From PALSA-270 sp963770915 (lineage in GTDB: Bacteria; Acidobacteriota; Terriglobia; Terriglobales; Acidobacteriaceae): 64,000 nt of DNA. The position numbers and the translations under genes are program-made. Each line of letters opens with the position of its first letter. The first letter of the stretch is position 1. Below the pieces are notes generated by a model, which searched no databases, was not told where the DNA came from, and worked only from the letters and a program-made list of their open reading frames with translations. Location: contig CAVYRG010000001.1 in NCBI GenBank assembly GCA_963770915.1, forward strand, positions 1,550,001 through 1,614,000, in the 5' to 3' direction. Of this stretch, positions 19,163 to 29,334 are shown in pieces.

Positions 19163-19960
19163 CTATTTGCGAGAACCTGTGTGGCTTTGCCAAAGATCCG
19201 GATTCCCGTGAAATCCCGACGGGAGTTCGAACAGGGATGGGCTGAGAGGCGCGTCGGAAAGGTGCTCAACCGTTTCGTCAATAGTAATCGTTCGAACCGT
19301 CGCGCCCCTCTTTGTTCCGGCGGTCTTTACGCATAAGGTTAGCTTTACGGCTAGACCGGCAGGCAGCGGTCCGGTATGGTGAAGTTGCGCGACGTCTGGG
19401 TACATGACAAGCCCCGTTCCAACCACATAGTAGGGCTCACTATGCACGTAATCTGGGGCGCAGTTGCCGTCGCGGCCCTCGTGATCGATGTACCAACCGT
19501 CTATGGTTTCCTGTCCGCCGCCTGCCTTCTCGTCTCGCAGACGATTCGTCGTGATGAGGTGCCTGGCTAGATAGCCAAAGAACGTTTTTCGCTCCCCGGT
19601 ATCGATGGTCTGACTCTCCACTGGAACTGCGCGCCCAGGATTCTTCTGAAGATAATCTTGGAACTGCGCCATAGACATGAACTTTACGACTTTGTAGGTG
19701 CTGTACTGGTGTGCTGCTAGATCGATGAGGAAGCCGGTCTTTGTGTCGCAATTGGCGATCGTTGAAAAGGAAGGTTTGGAGTCGTCGCCGAGGTTGTCCT
19801 TCCTTCGCATCGCACCGCGCCGGTAGTAAACATCCCGCCGGACATTTGGACTCTGCACATTGGGGTCTGAGTCCGTGTCGACGCTGCGGACCGCAATCAT
19901 AGTGTCAGCATGGCAGAGGACAGAACATATGATCAGCAGCAACGGACAAAATTGGCGCAT
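19163..19960 (-). CDS. Secreted hypothetical protein
   Basis: 265 residues beginning with a probable signal peptide (MRQFCPLLLIICSVLCHA). The mature part has beta-strand patterns such as DVYYRRGAMRRKDNLG and DLAAHQYSTYKVVKF, reminiscent of periplasmic DUF4412-type proteins, but I cannot assign a family. The sequence is less GC-rich than its neighbours. It has no operon partner; it converges with the hydrolase gene and is divergent from rpiB. Confidence 0.6.
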   Translation of the reverse strand: MRQFCPLLLIICSVLCHADTMIAVRSVDTDSDPNVQSPNVRRDVYYRRGAMRRKDNLGDDSKPSFSTIANCDTKTGFLIDLAAHQYSTYKVVKFMSMAQFQDYLQKNPGRAVPVESQTIDTGERKTFFGYLARHLITTNRLRDEKAGGGQETIDGWYIDHEGRDGNCAPDYVHSEPYYVVGTGLVMYPDVAQLHHTGPLPAGLAVKLTLCVKTAGTKRGATVRTITIDETVEHLSDAPLSPSLFELPSGFHGNPDLWQSHTGSRK

Positions 19961-20127
19961 CGGGAACCTAGCAGGTCATCCCGACTAGCGTATCCGCCAT
20001 TGGCAGCCAGTTGCTAGATTACTTTCGGCTGCCCGGCCGCCGCCCGAGGGCAGACGCCCTCGACAGGCGAGACGCCAGCGCTAAGGGGCTCGGCCAAATG
20101 CCAAGTGCTAAATGCCAAATGCTTGTT

Positions 20128-20142
20128 TAGAATGGCATGGTG
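20128..20142 (+). promoter_or_regulatory. -10 box six bases before the rpiB GTG
   Basis: TAGAAT (20128-20133), then six bases, then GTG at 20140. This matches the leaderless geometry at alr, cofH and vapC and favours the GTG over the ATG at 20137. Confidence 0.45.
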
Positions 20143-20607
20143 AAGATCGCCCTCGCTGCCGATCACGCTGGGTTCGCGCTGAAAGAAAAAATTCGACTCC
20201 ACCTGGCTGAGCGCGGTCTCGGCGTGGAGGATCTGGGCACGGACTCGAGCGAGCCGGTCGACTATCCCGATTTCGCGCGGCTGGTCAGCGGAGAAGTTGC
20301 GGCGGAAAGGGTGAATTGCGGCATTTTGGTCTGCGGAACAGGCATTGGAATGTCGATTGCCGCAAACAAGATGCCCGGTATTCGGGCGGCCAACGCGCAC
20401 ACCGAAGTCGAGGCGCAGCTCAGCCGCGAGCATAACGACGCCAATGTCTTGACGCTGGGGGCGCGCGTGCTGGATGAGGACCTGGCGTTAAAGATCGTGG
20501 ACCGCTGGCTGAGTTCAGGATTCACCGGCGGCCATCACCAGCGGCGGGTGGAAAAGATCGGACGCCTGGAACGCGCCGAGGCCCGCACGCCTGTTGCGAA
20601 CTTGTAA
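20140..20607 (+). CDS. rpiB: Ribose-5-phosphate isomerase B
   Basis: RpiB/LacAB-family isomerase interconverting ribose 5-phosphate and ribulose 5-phosphate in the pentose phosphate pathway; about 155 residues. Family motifs seen: KIALAADHAGFALKE at the N-terminus, the DLGTDSSEPVDYPDFA loop, and GILVCGTGIGMSIAANK, which holds the catalytic Cys. I prefer GTG 20140, giving the canonical Met-Lys-Ile start; ATG 20137 would add one residue. glyA begins 14 bases downstream, so the two form an operon. Confidence 0.9.
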   Translation: MKIALAADHAGFALKEKIRLHLAERGLGVEDLGTDSSEPVDYPDFARLVSGEVAAERVNCGILVCGTGIGMSIAANKMPGIRAANAHTEVEAQLSREHNDANVLTLGARVLDEDLALKIVDRWLSSGFTGGHHQRRVEKIGRLERAEARTPVANL

Positions 20608-20621
20608 GCTGAGATCTCACT

Positions 20622-21911
20622 ATGAAAACAACTTCGATGTCCCGCCCGCTCTATGAAGTCGATCCCGACGTGGCTCTGGCCATTGACAATGAAACCCGGC
20701 GCCAGCATGACGGGCTGGAACTCATCGCCTCCGAAAACTTCGTCAGCGAAGCCGTGCTGGAAGCGATGGGCTCGGTGTTCACGAATAAGTACGCCGAGGG
20801 CTATCCCGGCAAGCGCTATTACGGCGGCTGCGAGTTTAGCGACATAGTCGAAAATCTGGCGCGCGACCGCGCCAAGCAGTTGTTCGGCGCGGAGTACGCC
20901 AACGTGCAGCCACATGCCGGGTCGCAGGCCAACATGGAAGCCTACGCCGCGGTTCTGCAGCCGGGAGACACCATTCTCGGCTTGAACCTGGCTCACGGCG
21001 GCCACCTCACGCACGGGCATCATCTGAATTTTTCCGGCAAGACGTATCGCATTGTGCCGTACGGCGTGACCAAGGAAACCGAAACCATCGACTACGCCGA
21101 CCTGGAAAAGCTAGCCGAGAAGGAAAACCCCAAGATGATCATCGGGGGCGGCAGCGCCTATCCACGGATCATTGATTTTGCGCGCATGCGCCAGATTGCC
21201 GATAAAGTCGGCGCGATCTTTCTGGTGGACATGGCGCACTTCGCCGGATTAGTGGCCGGCGGCGTACATCCTTCGCCCGTTCCCCACGCGCAGATCGTCA
21301 CGTCAACCACGCACAAGACGCTGCGCGGGCCGCGTTCCGGAATGATTCTGGCGAAAGCCGAATTCGGCGCCGCCATTGATAAGGTGGTTTTCCCCGGTAT
21401 GCAGGGTGGACCGCTGGTACACATCATGGCCGCCAAAGCCGTGTGCTTCCTGGAGGCGTTGCAGCCTGAGTTCCGCGACTATGCGCGGCAGACTGTGGCC
21501 AACGCCAAGGTACTTGCGCAGGCGCTGGCGGCGGAGGGCTTTCGCGTGATTTCCGGCGGCACCGATACTCACTTGATGCTGATCGACGTTTTCTCTCAGG
21601 GCATGCTGGGCAGCGAGGCGGAAAAAGCTTTGGGCCTGGCGGGCATTACCGTGAACAAGAATGCGATTCCTTTCGACGTTAATCCTCCGCTGAAGCCGAG
21701 CGGAGTTCGCATTGGCACTCCCGCCCTGACCACCCGCGGCATGAAAGAAAGCGAGATGCAACAGGTCGGGCGCTGGATCGGTGAAGCACTGCACAATCGC
21801 AACGACGCCGCAGTGCTGGAGAAAATCCGCGGCCAGGTCATGGAACTGGCGGAGGCGTTTCCGCTGTATCCGGAGCGCAGAGCGAAAGCGCAGGCGGAAG
21901 TTAGGGCCTAG
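20622..21911 (+). CDS. glyA: Serine hydroxymethyltransferase
   Basis: PLP enzyme converting serine and tetrahydrofolate to glycine and methylene-THF, 429 residues, full length. The N-terminal LIASENFVSEAVLEAMGSVFTNKYAEG block is followed by the PLP-lysine motif VTSTTHKTLRGPRSG. The C-terminal NKNAIPFDVNPPLKPSGVRIGTPALTTRG signature is also intact. It is co-transcribed with rpiB. Pairing rpiB with glyA is common in many bacteria. Confidence 0.95.
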   Translation: MKTTSMSRPLYEVDPDVALAIDNETRRQHDGLELIASENFVSEAVLEAMGSVFTNKYAEGYPGKRYYGGCEFSDIVENLARDRAKQLFGAEYANVQPHAGSQANMEAYAAVLQPGDTILGLNLAHGGHLTHGHHLNFSGKTYRIVPYGVTKETETIDYADLEKLAEKENPKMIIGGGSAYPRIIDFARMRQIADKVGAIFLVDMAHFAGLVAGGVHPSPVPHAQIVTSTTHKTLRGPRSGMILAKAEFGAAIDKVVFPGMQGGPLVHIMAAKAVCFLEALQPEFRDYARQTVANAKVLAQALAAEGFRVISGGTDTHLMLIDVFSQGMLGSEAEKALGLAGITVNKNAIPFDVNPPLKPSGVRIGTPALTTRGMKESEMQQVGRWIGEALHNRNDAAVLEKIRGQVMELAEAFPLYPERRAKAQAEVRA

Positions 21912-21916
21912 TCTTT

Positions 21917-22026
21917 TTCATTCCGAGCATAGCGAGGAATCCATGCTTCAGCGAGGCTGTGGGGTAGGGATGCTTCGACTGCGTTGAAGTCCCGCTTAGC
22001 GGGACTTCGCCTCCGCTCAGCATGAC
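21917..22026. repeat. Dispersed intergenic repeat with hairpin
   Basis: Starts with a CATTCCGAGC...GAGGAATCC block (21919-21942) and ends with a perfect ten-base stem, GAAGTCCCGC/GCGGGACTTC, at 21986-22008 with a three-base loop, then CTCAGCATGACAATG. The CATTCCGAGC and ATGACA ends match other repeats in the window (31775, 40230, 42529, 43556, 46166). Confidence 0.6.
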
Positions 22027-22041
22027 AATGGAAGAATCCCC

Positions 22042-23235
22042 TTGAAAGTCGCCATCGATATCCGGCGGATGTCCGACTTCGGCGTCGGCACCTACACCCG
22101 CAACGTGGTGCGGGCGCTCAGTCGTCTGGACCACGAAAACCAGTACATCCTGATTGGCTCGCCGTTGAAGGTCACCGAAATTGGACCCTTGCCGCCCACC
22201 TTCAAGACCGTGCCGCTAATGGAGCCGGATACCACCGCCAAGGGATACTTCCAGTTCCGCGCCGTGCTGCGGGACGTGGATTGCGATTTGGTGCACATCC
22301 CCCACCTGTTCGGCGTGCCGAGGGGTTTGCCTTGCCCTTATGTAGTGACCGTCCACGACGTGCTCGAGCATATGTCCAGCGCCAGCGGGCTTTCCGGATT
22401 GCGGCGCACGTTGCACTTCCAGCTTACCCGCCGCGTATTGAAAGATGCCGAGCGCATTTTTGCCGTTTCCAAATTCACCAAGAGTGAAATCGAGAAGCTG
22501 TTCGGCATCGCGCCATCGCACATCGAGGTCGTCTACAACGCCATTGACGAGCGCTTTTTGCATGGCCACGCCAACGAAGCCGAACGCAAAGTGCTGGCCG
22601 AGCGCTACCAGGTTCACTACCCGTTCCTGCTTTACGCCGGACGCATCAGCCCGCACAAAAACGTGGTGCGGATTATTGAGGCCTTCTCCGCCCTGAAAGC
22701 CGAACTCGACAAGGAAGGAAAGTATCCCGACCTGAAGCTGGTGATCATCGGCGACGAATTGTCGAAGCATCCCGACCTGCGCCGTACCGTGATCCGCGGC
22801 GGAGTGCAGAATGACGTGCGCTTCCTCGGCTTCGTCCCCATCGAAGTGCTGCGCGTTTTTTACGACGCGGCCAAGATCTTTGTCTTCCCGTCTCTCTATG
22901 AAGGATTCGGCCTGCCCCCGCTCGAAGCCATGGCGCACGGCACGCCGGTGCTGGCTTCGAATACTTCATCGTTGCCCGAAGTGGTGGGCAATGCGGCGGT
23001 GCTGGTGAATCCGGAGAACGTCTTCGAAATCATGCGCGCCCTGCATTGCGTGCTGACCGATCAAAATCTGCGCGAAAAATTGAAGCTCCGCTGCTATGAG
23101 CAAGCCAAGAAGTTCTCCTGGGAAAACTCGACGCGGCAGATTCTTGCCGTCTATGCCGAAGTCGCCGCGGCGCGGCGGGGAGTGTCGCGCCGGCAGAGCG
23201 AACCGGGCCCGGTGGCGCGGGCGGCAAGCTCGTAG
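22042..23235 (+). CDS. GT4-family glycosyltransferase
   Basis: Glycosyltransferase of the GT-B fold, 397 residues. The N-terminal domain begins MKVAIDIRRMSDFGVGTYTRN, with the Gly-rich acceptor loop. The C-terminal nucleotide-sugar domain has FLLYAGRISPHKNVVRIIEAF, then the EX7E-type signature in PSLYEGFGLPPLEAMAHGTPV. It probably transfers a sugar onto a cell-envelope glycan or lipid. It starts at a TTG with no clear ribosome-binding site. No other envelope glycan genes are adjacent. Confidence 0.83.
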   Translation: MKVAIDIRRMSDFGVGTYTRNVVRALSRLDHENQYILIGSPLKVTEIGPLPPTFKTVPLMEPDTTAKGYFQFRAVLRDVDCDLVHIPHLFGVPRGLPCPYVVTVHDVLEHMSSASGLSGLRRTLHFQLTRRVLKDAERIFAVSKFTKSEIEKLFGIAPSHIEVVYNAIDERFLHGHANEAERKVLAERYQVHYPFLLYAGRISPHKNVVRIIEAFSALKAELDKEGKYPDLKLVIIGDELSKHPDLRRTVIRGGVQNDVRFLGFVPIEVLRVFYDAAKIFVFPSLYEGFGLPPLEAMAHGTPVLASNTSSLPEVVGNAAVLVNPENVFEIMRALHCVLTDQNLREKLKLRCYEQAKKFSWENSTRQILAVYAEVAAARRGVSRRQSEPGPVARAASS

Positions 23236-23362
23236 CGAGCGAAGCGGAAGCAATGCGATAGCCGAGGCAGGACCCCCAGTGCTCCCTCAACTGGGTAGAG
23301 CGGCTACCGGCCGGAAATCCGCCACCAGGACGGTTCAGGTGACCAGCGGGCCCGCAAATCCC

Positions 23363-23391
23363 TTGACAACAAGCTCCGTGGTCTTTAGGCT
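23363..23391 (+). promoter_or_regulatory. Promoter of the siroheme/cysH operon
   Basis: TTGACA (23363-23368), a 17-base spacer, and TAGGCT (23386-23391). Transcription would start near 23398, only about five bases before the leader-peptide ATG. Confidence 0.65.
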
Positions 23392-23402
23392 TAAAGGGAT
23401 TT

Positions 23403-23486
23403 ATGCGCACCCTGTGCCAGTGCCGCTGCGCCTGTTGTATGTGTTGCCGCATGTGTGTGTCTGGCGCGGGGAGGATGCTGAACTAG
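23403..23486 (+). CDS. Cysteine-rich leader peptide (27 aa)
   Basis: A 27-codon ORF, ATG to TAG, encoding eight cysteines between residues 5 and 18 (LCQCRCACCMCCRMC). It lies between a good promoter and a strong terminator upstream of siroheme and APS-reductase genes. A ribosome would stall on this run when Cys-tRNA is scarce. An AAGGGA stretch precedes the ATG, although the predicted transcription start is very close. Such Cys-rich leaders are known from mycobacteria; here I infer the same logic. It is far too short and biased to be an enzyme. Confidence 0.8.
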   Translation: MRTLCQCRCACCMCCRMCVSGAGRMLN

Positions 23487-23527
23487 AAGTTACCTAAAGC
23501 AAGACAGCAATCATCACCCACCGCCGG
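23461..23527 (+). promoter_or_regulatory. Candidate antiterminator pairing
   Basis: Bases 23461-23471 (CTGGCGCGGGG), inside the end of the leader ORF, can pair with the 5' arm of the terminator at 23517-23527. Eight Watson-Crick pairs and one G-U form, with two central mismatches. A ribosome paused on the Cys codons would leave this segment free; one that reaches the stop codon at 23484 would cover part of it. Confidence 0.55.
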
Positions 23528-23554
23528 ACCAATAACCCGGCGGTGGGTTTTTTT
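23517..23554 (+). terminator. Attenuator terminator that also hides the ribosome-binding site
   Basis: A perfect 11-base stem (CCCACCGCCGG, 23517-23527, with CCGGCGGTGGG, 23537-23547) has a nine-base loop and is followed by seven Ts that run straight into the ATG at 23555. The only Shine-Dalgarno-like sequence for that ATG, GGTGGG, is inside the 3' arm. The hairpin therefore should block both transcription and translation of the operon. Confidence 0.85.
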
Positions 23555-24226
23555 ATGGCGAATCAGGATCACAATTCGGCGGCAGTCCCTGACGGGCAAA
23601 CCGGCTCCGGCTCTGCAAAGCAGGCCAGCAGCTTGTTCCCGATGTTTGTAAAACTCGAGGGCCGCGAGTGCTTGGTCGTTGGTGCGGGCAACATTGCCGA
23701 AGGCAAAATTCCTGGTTTGCTGCAGGCAGGCGCGAAAATCCGCGTAGTGGCGCCGCAAGCCAATACCGCAATTGCCGGGTGGGCGGCGTCGGGAAAAATC
23801 CTGTGGCAGCAGCGAGGCTTCACGCCTTCCGACCTCGACGGCGCGTTTCTGGTTATCGCCGCAACCTCCTTGCGCGATCTCAACGAAGTGGTCTTTCGCG
23901 AGGCGCGCGAGCGCGGCGTCCTGTGCAACGCGGTGGATGATCCCGAGCATTGCGACTTCTATTACCCGGCGGTAGTGCGGCGGGGAGCGCTGCAGTTGGC
24001 GATCTCCACCGCCGGGCAAAGCCCAGCCCTGGCGCAGCGGCTGCGGCGGGAATTGGAAGAGCAGTTTGGGCCGGAATACGCCGAGTGGTTGGAGCAATTA
24101 GGCAAGGAGCGGGAACGGCTTTTCGCCAGCGACCTCGACCCGGAAGCTCGCCGCAAGCTGCTTCACGATCTGGCCAGCCGCGAAGCTTTCGCCGCTGCGC
24201 CCGAAGCCAAGGGAGAACGCTCATGA
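23555..24226 (+). CDS. Precorrin-2 dehydrogenase / sirohydrochlorin ferrochelatase (CysG N-terminal-like)
   Basis: Siroheme-synthesis protein equivalent to the N-terminal half of CysG or yeast Met8p, 223 residues. It should oxidise precorrin-2 with NAD and may insert iron into sirohydrochlorin. After a 30-residue variable start, the NAD-binding strand CLVVGAGNIAEGKI (39-52) is followed by the IRVVAPQAN turn. VLCNAVDDPEHCDFYYPAV carries the conserved Asp used for dehydrogenation and chelation. ATG 23555 follows the attenuator T-run directly. It overlaps the SUMT gene by four bases, so siroheme synthesis is split over two proteins here. Confidence 0.88.
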   Translation: MANQDHNSAAVPDGQTGSGSAKQASSLFPMFVKLEGRECLVVGAGNIAEGKIPGLLQAGAKIRVVAPQANTAIAGWAASGKILWQQRGFTPSDLDGAFLVIAATSLRDLNEVVFREARERGVLCNAVDDPEHCDFYYPAVVRRGALQLAISTAGQSPALAQRLRRELEEQFGPEYAEWLEQLGKERERLFASDLDPEARRKLLHDLASREAFAAAPEAKGERS

Positions 24227-25014
24227 AGGGCAAAGTCTTCCTTGTAGGCGCCGGGCCGGGCGATCCGGAATTGCTCACTTTGAAAGCGCTGCGGGCGCTG
24301 AAGAGCGCGGATGTAGTGCTGCACGATGAGCTGATCGGGCCGGAAATTCTTGCGCTGATCCCTAAGACGGCGCAAGTGCGCAACGTCGGCAAACGCTGCG
24401 GGAAGCAGAGCGCTCGCCAGGAAACGATCCATACCTTGCTGATTCAGTACGCGCTGCTGGGACTGCAGGTGGTGCGCCTGAAGGGCGGCGACCCGGCGCT
24501 GTTTGGGCGCGCGGGGGAAGAAATCGACGCTCTGCGCCACGCGGATATTGCGGTCGAGATCATTCCTGGCGTAACTGCCGCGTTCGCGGCCGCGGCCGCT
24601 GCGCAGATGCCGCTGACGCACCGCCAGCTTTCCTCCGCACTCTTGATCTTGACCGGCCATCATTCCGAGTCCGCGCCCGAGAATGATTGGCCGGCATCGA
24701 TCCCAGCCGACACCACCGTGGTGGTTTACATGCCGGGGAAACATTACGAAAACACGGCGCGGCGCTTGATCGCGGCAGGACTTGCGCCGGCAACGCCGTG
24801 CGCAATCATTTCGCAGGCAACGCTCGCGGAGGAAAAGGTTCATCGCGCAACCTTGCAAACCCTCGCGCAAGCCCCGGGATTGCCGGCTCCAACGCTGCTG
24901 ATCGCCGGTGACGTGGTTCGCTTCGCCGATCACGCTGCGCTGCGCGAACAGTTGGTTGCACCGTTATTGACGTCATCCTTCGCGGAAGCGGGAAATGAGG
25001 AACGGCCCGAGTGA
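24223..25014 (+). CDS. cobA: Uroporphyrinogen-III C-methyltransferase
   Basis: SAM-dependent methyltransferase making precorrin-2 from uroporphyrinogen III, 263 residues. Signatures: VFLVGAGPGDPELLTLKA at the N-terminus, then VVRLKGGDPALFGRAGEE and the VEIIPGVTAAFAAAA loop. PLTHRQLSS and the TLLIAGDVV strand complete the SUMT pattern. The ATG overlaps the upstream stop, and its own stop overlaps cysH. Together these genes supply siroheme for sulfite reductase, which is not in the window. Confidence 0.92.
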   Translation: MKGKVFLVGAGPGDPELLTLKALRALKSADVVLHDELIGPEILALIPKTAQVRNVGKRCGKQSARQETIHTLLIQYALLGLQVVRLKGGDPALFGRAGEEIDALRHADIAVEIIPGVTAAFAAAAAAQMPLTHRQLSSALLILTGHHSESAPENDWPASIPADTTVVVYMPGKHYENTARRLIAAGLAPATPCAIISQATLAEEKVHRATLQTLAQAPGLPAPTLLIAGDVVRFADHAALREQLVAPLLTSSFAEAGNEERPE

Positions 25015-25784
25015 AAGACACGCTGGAACACATACAAACGCTGTCCGAAAAGTGGAAGCCGGAAGAAACTCTGCGCTGGGCCTTTGCGACATTCAAAAAT
25101 GACGTAGCCATGGCCTCCGCTTTCGGCGCCGAGGGGCTGGTACTGATCGACCTCGCCACCCGCGTCAATCCGGCGATGAATATTTTTATCGGCGACACGG
25201 AATTTCTTTTTCCCGAAACTTACGATTTGATCGACCGTGTAGAGCGTCACTACGGCCTCAGCGTGGAACGCGTTTTTTCGCCGCTCACGCCGGAAGAGCA
25301 GGAGCGCGCGCATGGCTCGGCGCTTTGGAGCCGCAATCCCGACCTGTGCTGCAGCATCCGCAAAGTGGAACCGTTGCGCAATAAGCTGTCTCAACTGAAG
25401 GCGTGGATCACGTCCATCCGCCGCGACCAGACTTCGGTCCGGGCCAAGGCGCACAAAGTGGAATGGGATGACAAATTCGGGCTGGTAAAGATCAATCCGC
25501 TGGCCGATTGGACTTCCGAGCAGGTCTGGACTTACATCCGGCGGCACAAAGTTCCCTACAACGTGCTGCATGACCGCAACTACCCCAGCATAGGCTGCAC
25601 GCATTGCACCCGCGCGGTGCGGCCGGGAGAGGATCCCCGCGCCGGACGTTGGTCGGGGATGCAGAAGACAGAATGCGGACTGCATACCCGGCCCTCGCCG
25701 AACCCTCCGCTGATTCGCCTGGAAAGCACGCCGCCGGCGGAAAATGAAGTATCCGTTCCGGCCGCCTTCGGCGGGTCGGAATAA
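25011..25784 (+). CDS. cysH: Adenylyl-sulfate (APS) reductase
   Basis: Assimilatory reductase of 257 residues, converting adenylyl sulfate to sulfite with thioredoxin. It has the CC...CxxC set of iron-sulfur cysteines (Cys 113, 114, 196, 199) that marks the [4Fe-4S] APS-reducing type rather than the PAPS type, and the catalytic Cys 222 in TECGLH. The N-terminal ASAFGAEGLVLIDL forms the P-loop-like region. It starts at GTG, overlapping cobA. Sitting behind a cysteine attenuator, it would be expressed when cysteine is low. Confidence 0.93.
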   Translation: MKDTLEHIQTLSEKWKPEETLRWAFATFKNDVAMASAFGAEGLVLIDLATRVNPAMNIFIGDTEFLFPETYDLIDRVERHYGLSVERVFSPLTPEEQERAHGSALWSRNPDLCCSIRKVEPLRNKLSQLKAWITSIRRDQTSVRAKAHKVEWDDKFGLVKINPLADWTSEQVWTYIRRHKVPYNVLHDRNYPSIGCTHCTRAVRPGEDPRAGRWSGMQKTECGLHTRPSPNPPLIRLESTPPAENEVSVPAAFGGSE

Positions 25785-25816
25785 CTCTCGCACGCCCGGC
25801 GCTCCATCGCAGTAAT

Positions 25817-25862
25817 AAAGGCGCAGGTGGACCATTAGTAACCTGGAGCGCTGCACCTTTTT
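25817..25862 (+). terminator. Probable terminator after cysH
   Basis: An interrupted stem, AAAGG-GCAG with CTGC-CCTTT, has a long loop and ends in five Ts. It is weaker than the others in the window. Confidence 0.4.
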
Positions 25863-25937
25863 CGCTGCACTGTAACATTCCTGCAATAATTTCTAATTAT
25901 CCTAAGTCCTTAGGGGGAGTTCGGCCGAGGCTCGCCA

Positions 25938-26423
25938 ATGGGCATGCGTAATGGATCGCGCTCCGCTCTGCCGCTGCAAGTGGCGGCGGTCTGCTATCGC
26001 TGGCGCGGCTCCGCGATCGAGTTTCTGCTGGTCAACACCAACGGCGGCAACAAGTGGACTTTCCCTAAGGGCGATCCCGCGCCTTCGCTCTCCCACAGCC
26101 AGGCTGCCGATCGCGAAGCCTGGGAAGAAGCCGGCGTGCGCGGCCACATCGAGCCGCGGCATTTTCACCTGTATATCCACTCCAAAGGCGTGTTCTGGAA
26201 GCCGCCCGGCGTGCAAGAATTTGTGGTTAAAGCATTTCTGATGGAAGTTGCCCATGCGGGCCATCCGCCGGAAGAAATGCGTAACCCCACCTGGTTTTCT
26301 CCCGAAGACGCCAAGCGAACCCTGGCCAAAGGCCGCGAAGTGAAATATGCGCGCGAGCTGCAGGCGACGGTGGATCGGGCGCTGGAGCAGATTGGGGCCG
26401 GGAAGATTGCCGTTGGAAGGTAA
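25938..26423 (+). CDS. NUDIX hydrolase
   Basis: 161-residue Nudix pyrophosphohydrolase. The core helix REAWEEAGV matches the REUXEEXGU part of the Nudix box. The upstream Gly-x5-Glu portion is degenerate (KGDPAPSLSHSQAA). KWTFPKGD is typical of Ap4A/diphosphoinositol-like Nudix proteins. It may clear an alarmone or a damaged nucleotide. It converges with the VapC gene. Confidence 0.82.
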   Translation: MGMRNGSRSALPLQVAAVCYRWRGSAIEFLLVNTNGGNKWTFPKGDPAPSLSHSQAADREAWEEAGVRGHIEPRHFHLYIHSKGVFWKPPGVQEFVVKAFLMEVAHAGHPPEEMRNPTWFSPEDAKRTLAKGREVKYARELQATVDRALEQIGAGKIAVGR

Positions 26424-26444
26424 CCGTTCCAGCGTTTCATCGCC

Positions 26445-26870
26445 CTATTTGACTTTCAGGCCGGCAACCAGCGCGAGATCAGATTGCCGTTGATCAAATG
26501 TCCAAAAGCGGTCAGCCCTCAGCTCCAGGGCACAGGCGACGTGGAGAGTGTCGAGGGTCCGCATACCAACCTGCGCGGCGTGCTTCTCAGCCAATTGTGC
26601 GCACAATTCCCAGGCGCCTTCGGGGAGACTAGCCGGGCGCAACCATCCCTGTCGGCGATGCTGCTCGAACAACCGGTGTGAGCGGTCGGCTTCGCTGCGC
26701 GACGCACTCCCGCGGAAAACGTGCAATTCGATGGCGTGGGTCCACTCCGCCACGTGCAGGGGGCTGATCCAAAGCACCGGCTTCGACGCAAGCCGCTTCT
26801 CCACCTCGGCCGTATGCCGGTCGGGGACGTAGAGTGAGACAAAAAGGCTGGTGTCGGCGTAAATGCTCAA
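26445..26870 (-). CDS. vapC: PIN-domain toxin (VapC-like)
   Basis: 141-residue PIN ribonuclease. The acidic residues expected for Mg2+ binding are visible: D6 in YADTSLFVSLY, E42 in VAEWTHAIEL, D106 in TLDTLHVACALE and D125 in FWTFDQRQ. It overlaps the stop of its antitoxin by four bases in the usual antitoxin-toxin order. It looks intact. The target is probably a tRNA or rRNA, by family analogy. Confidence 0.83.
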   Translation of the reverse strand: MSIYADTSLFVSLYVPDRHTAEVEKRLASKPVLWISPLHVAEWTHAIELHVFRGSASRSEADRSHRLFEQHRRQGWLRPASLPEGAWELCAQLAEKHAAQVGMRTLDTLHVACALELRADRFWTFDQRQSDLALVAGLKVK

Positions 26871-27100
26871 TAACGTCCGCGCTCCTCGATCAGCAAGTCT
26901 GCTCCGGGCAGAATACGATCCCCAAAAATCTCTTTACGCAAGGCGGCGAAATCCGGCCATTCGCCGGGAGCCGCAACTCCTTGCGGAATGATGCGCGCGA
27001 TCACTTGATCGCGTTCGCGGAGTTCCACGGTTTTCCCCGCGCGCAGCCATGCTTTTAGCCGGCGGGTGTCGCGAAGCTGGCGAATGTTTACGCTAGGCAT
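26867..27100 (-). CDS. Phd/VapB-type antitoxin
   Basis: About 77 residues. The N-terminal VNIRQLRDTRRLKAWLRAGKT is a Phd/YefM-like DNA-binding segment and RDQVIARIIP is its typical strand. The acidic C-terminal half would wrap the toxin. I chose ATG 27100; a GTG two codons upstream (27106) is also possible. The palindrome at 27109-27129 lies just upstream and is probably bound by this protein. Confidence 0.75.
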   Translation of the reverse strand: MPSVNIRQLRDTRRLKAWLRAGKTVELRERDQVIARIIPQGVAAPGEWPDFAALRKEIFGDRILPGADLLIEERGRY

Positions 27101-27108
27101 GAGCACAT

Positions 27109-27129
27109 TGTGTCACATATTGTGACACA
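27109..27129. promoter_or_regulatory. Perfect palindromic operator of vapBC
   Basis: Arms TGTGTCACA and TGTGACACA with a three-base centre lie directly upstream of the antitoxin start. A CACAAT that could serve as a -10 box on the minus strand overlaps one arm, so binding would block the promoter. Confidence 0.65.
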
Positions 27130-27214
27130 TAGGCAACTGGGAGGAAGAAGCGTGAGTACCATCTCGGACTTCGCTTAAGGCGCCAAGTCAGCACGGTATG
27201 ATGGAAGCCAGCCC

Positions 27215-29143
<1,929 letters not shown>

Positions 29144-29144
29144 G

Positions 29145-29173
29145 ACCGCCAGTGTTCAAGGCGGTGGGCTTTT
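29145..29173 (+). terminator. Weak terminator after the ABC-F gene
   Basis: ACCGCC/GGCGGT six-base stem with a nine-base loop starts two bases after the stop codon and is followed by GGGCTTTT. Confidence 0.45.
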
Positions 29174-29334
29174 GGAGACCTTCATCCCGGTCGCTTGGCC
29201 TTGTTCTTCCGTAACCTCCTCACTTCCAGCTTCCCATGCGATAGTCAACTGGTCGAGTGAGCGAATCCCCCGTACCCACTGGATGCGGCCGCGCAACCTG
29301 CTGACCGCACAGACCTTGGAAAGGGCGGTAGCGA

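Noticed and set aside
23279..23350. Sequence resembling tRNA D- and T-arms (CTCAACTGGGTAGAG, GGTTCAGGTGACC)
   Set aside because: No acceptor stem or anticodon arm could be closed, and it lies upstream of the operon promoter; at most a degenerate remnant.
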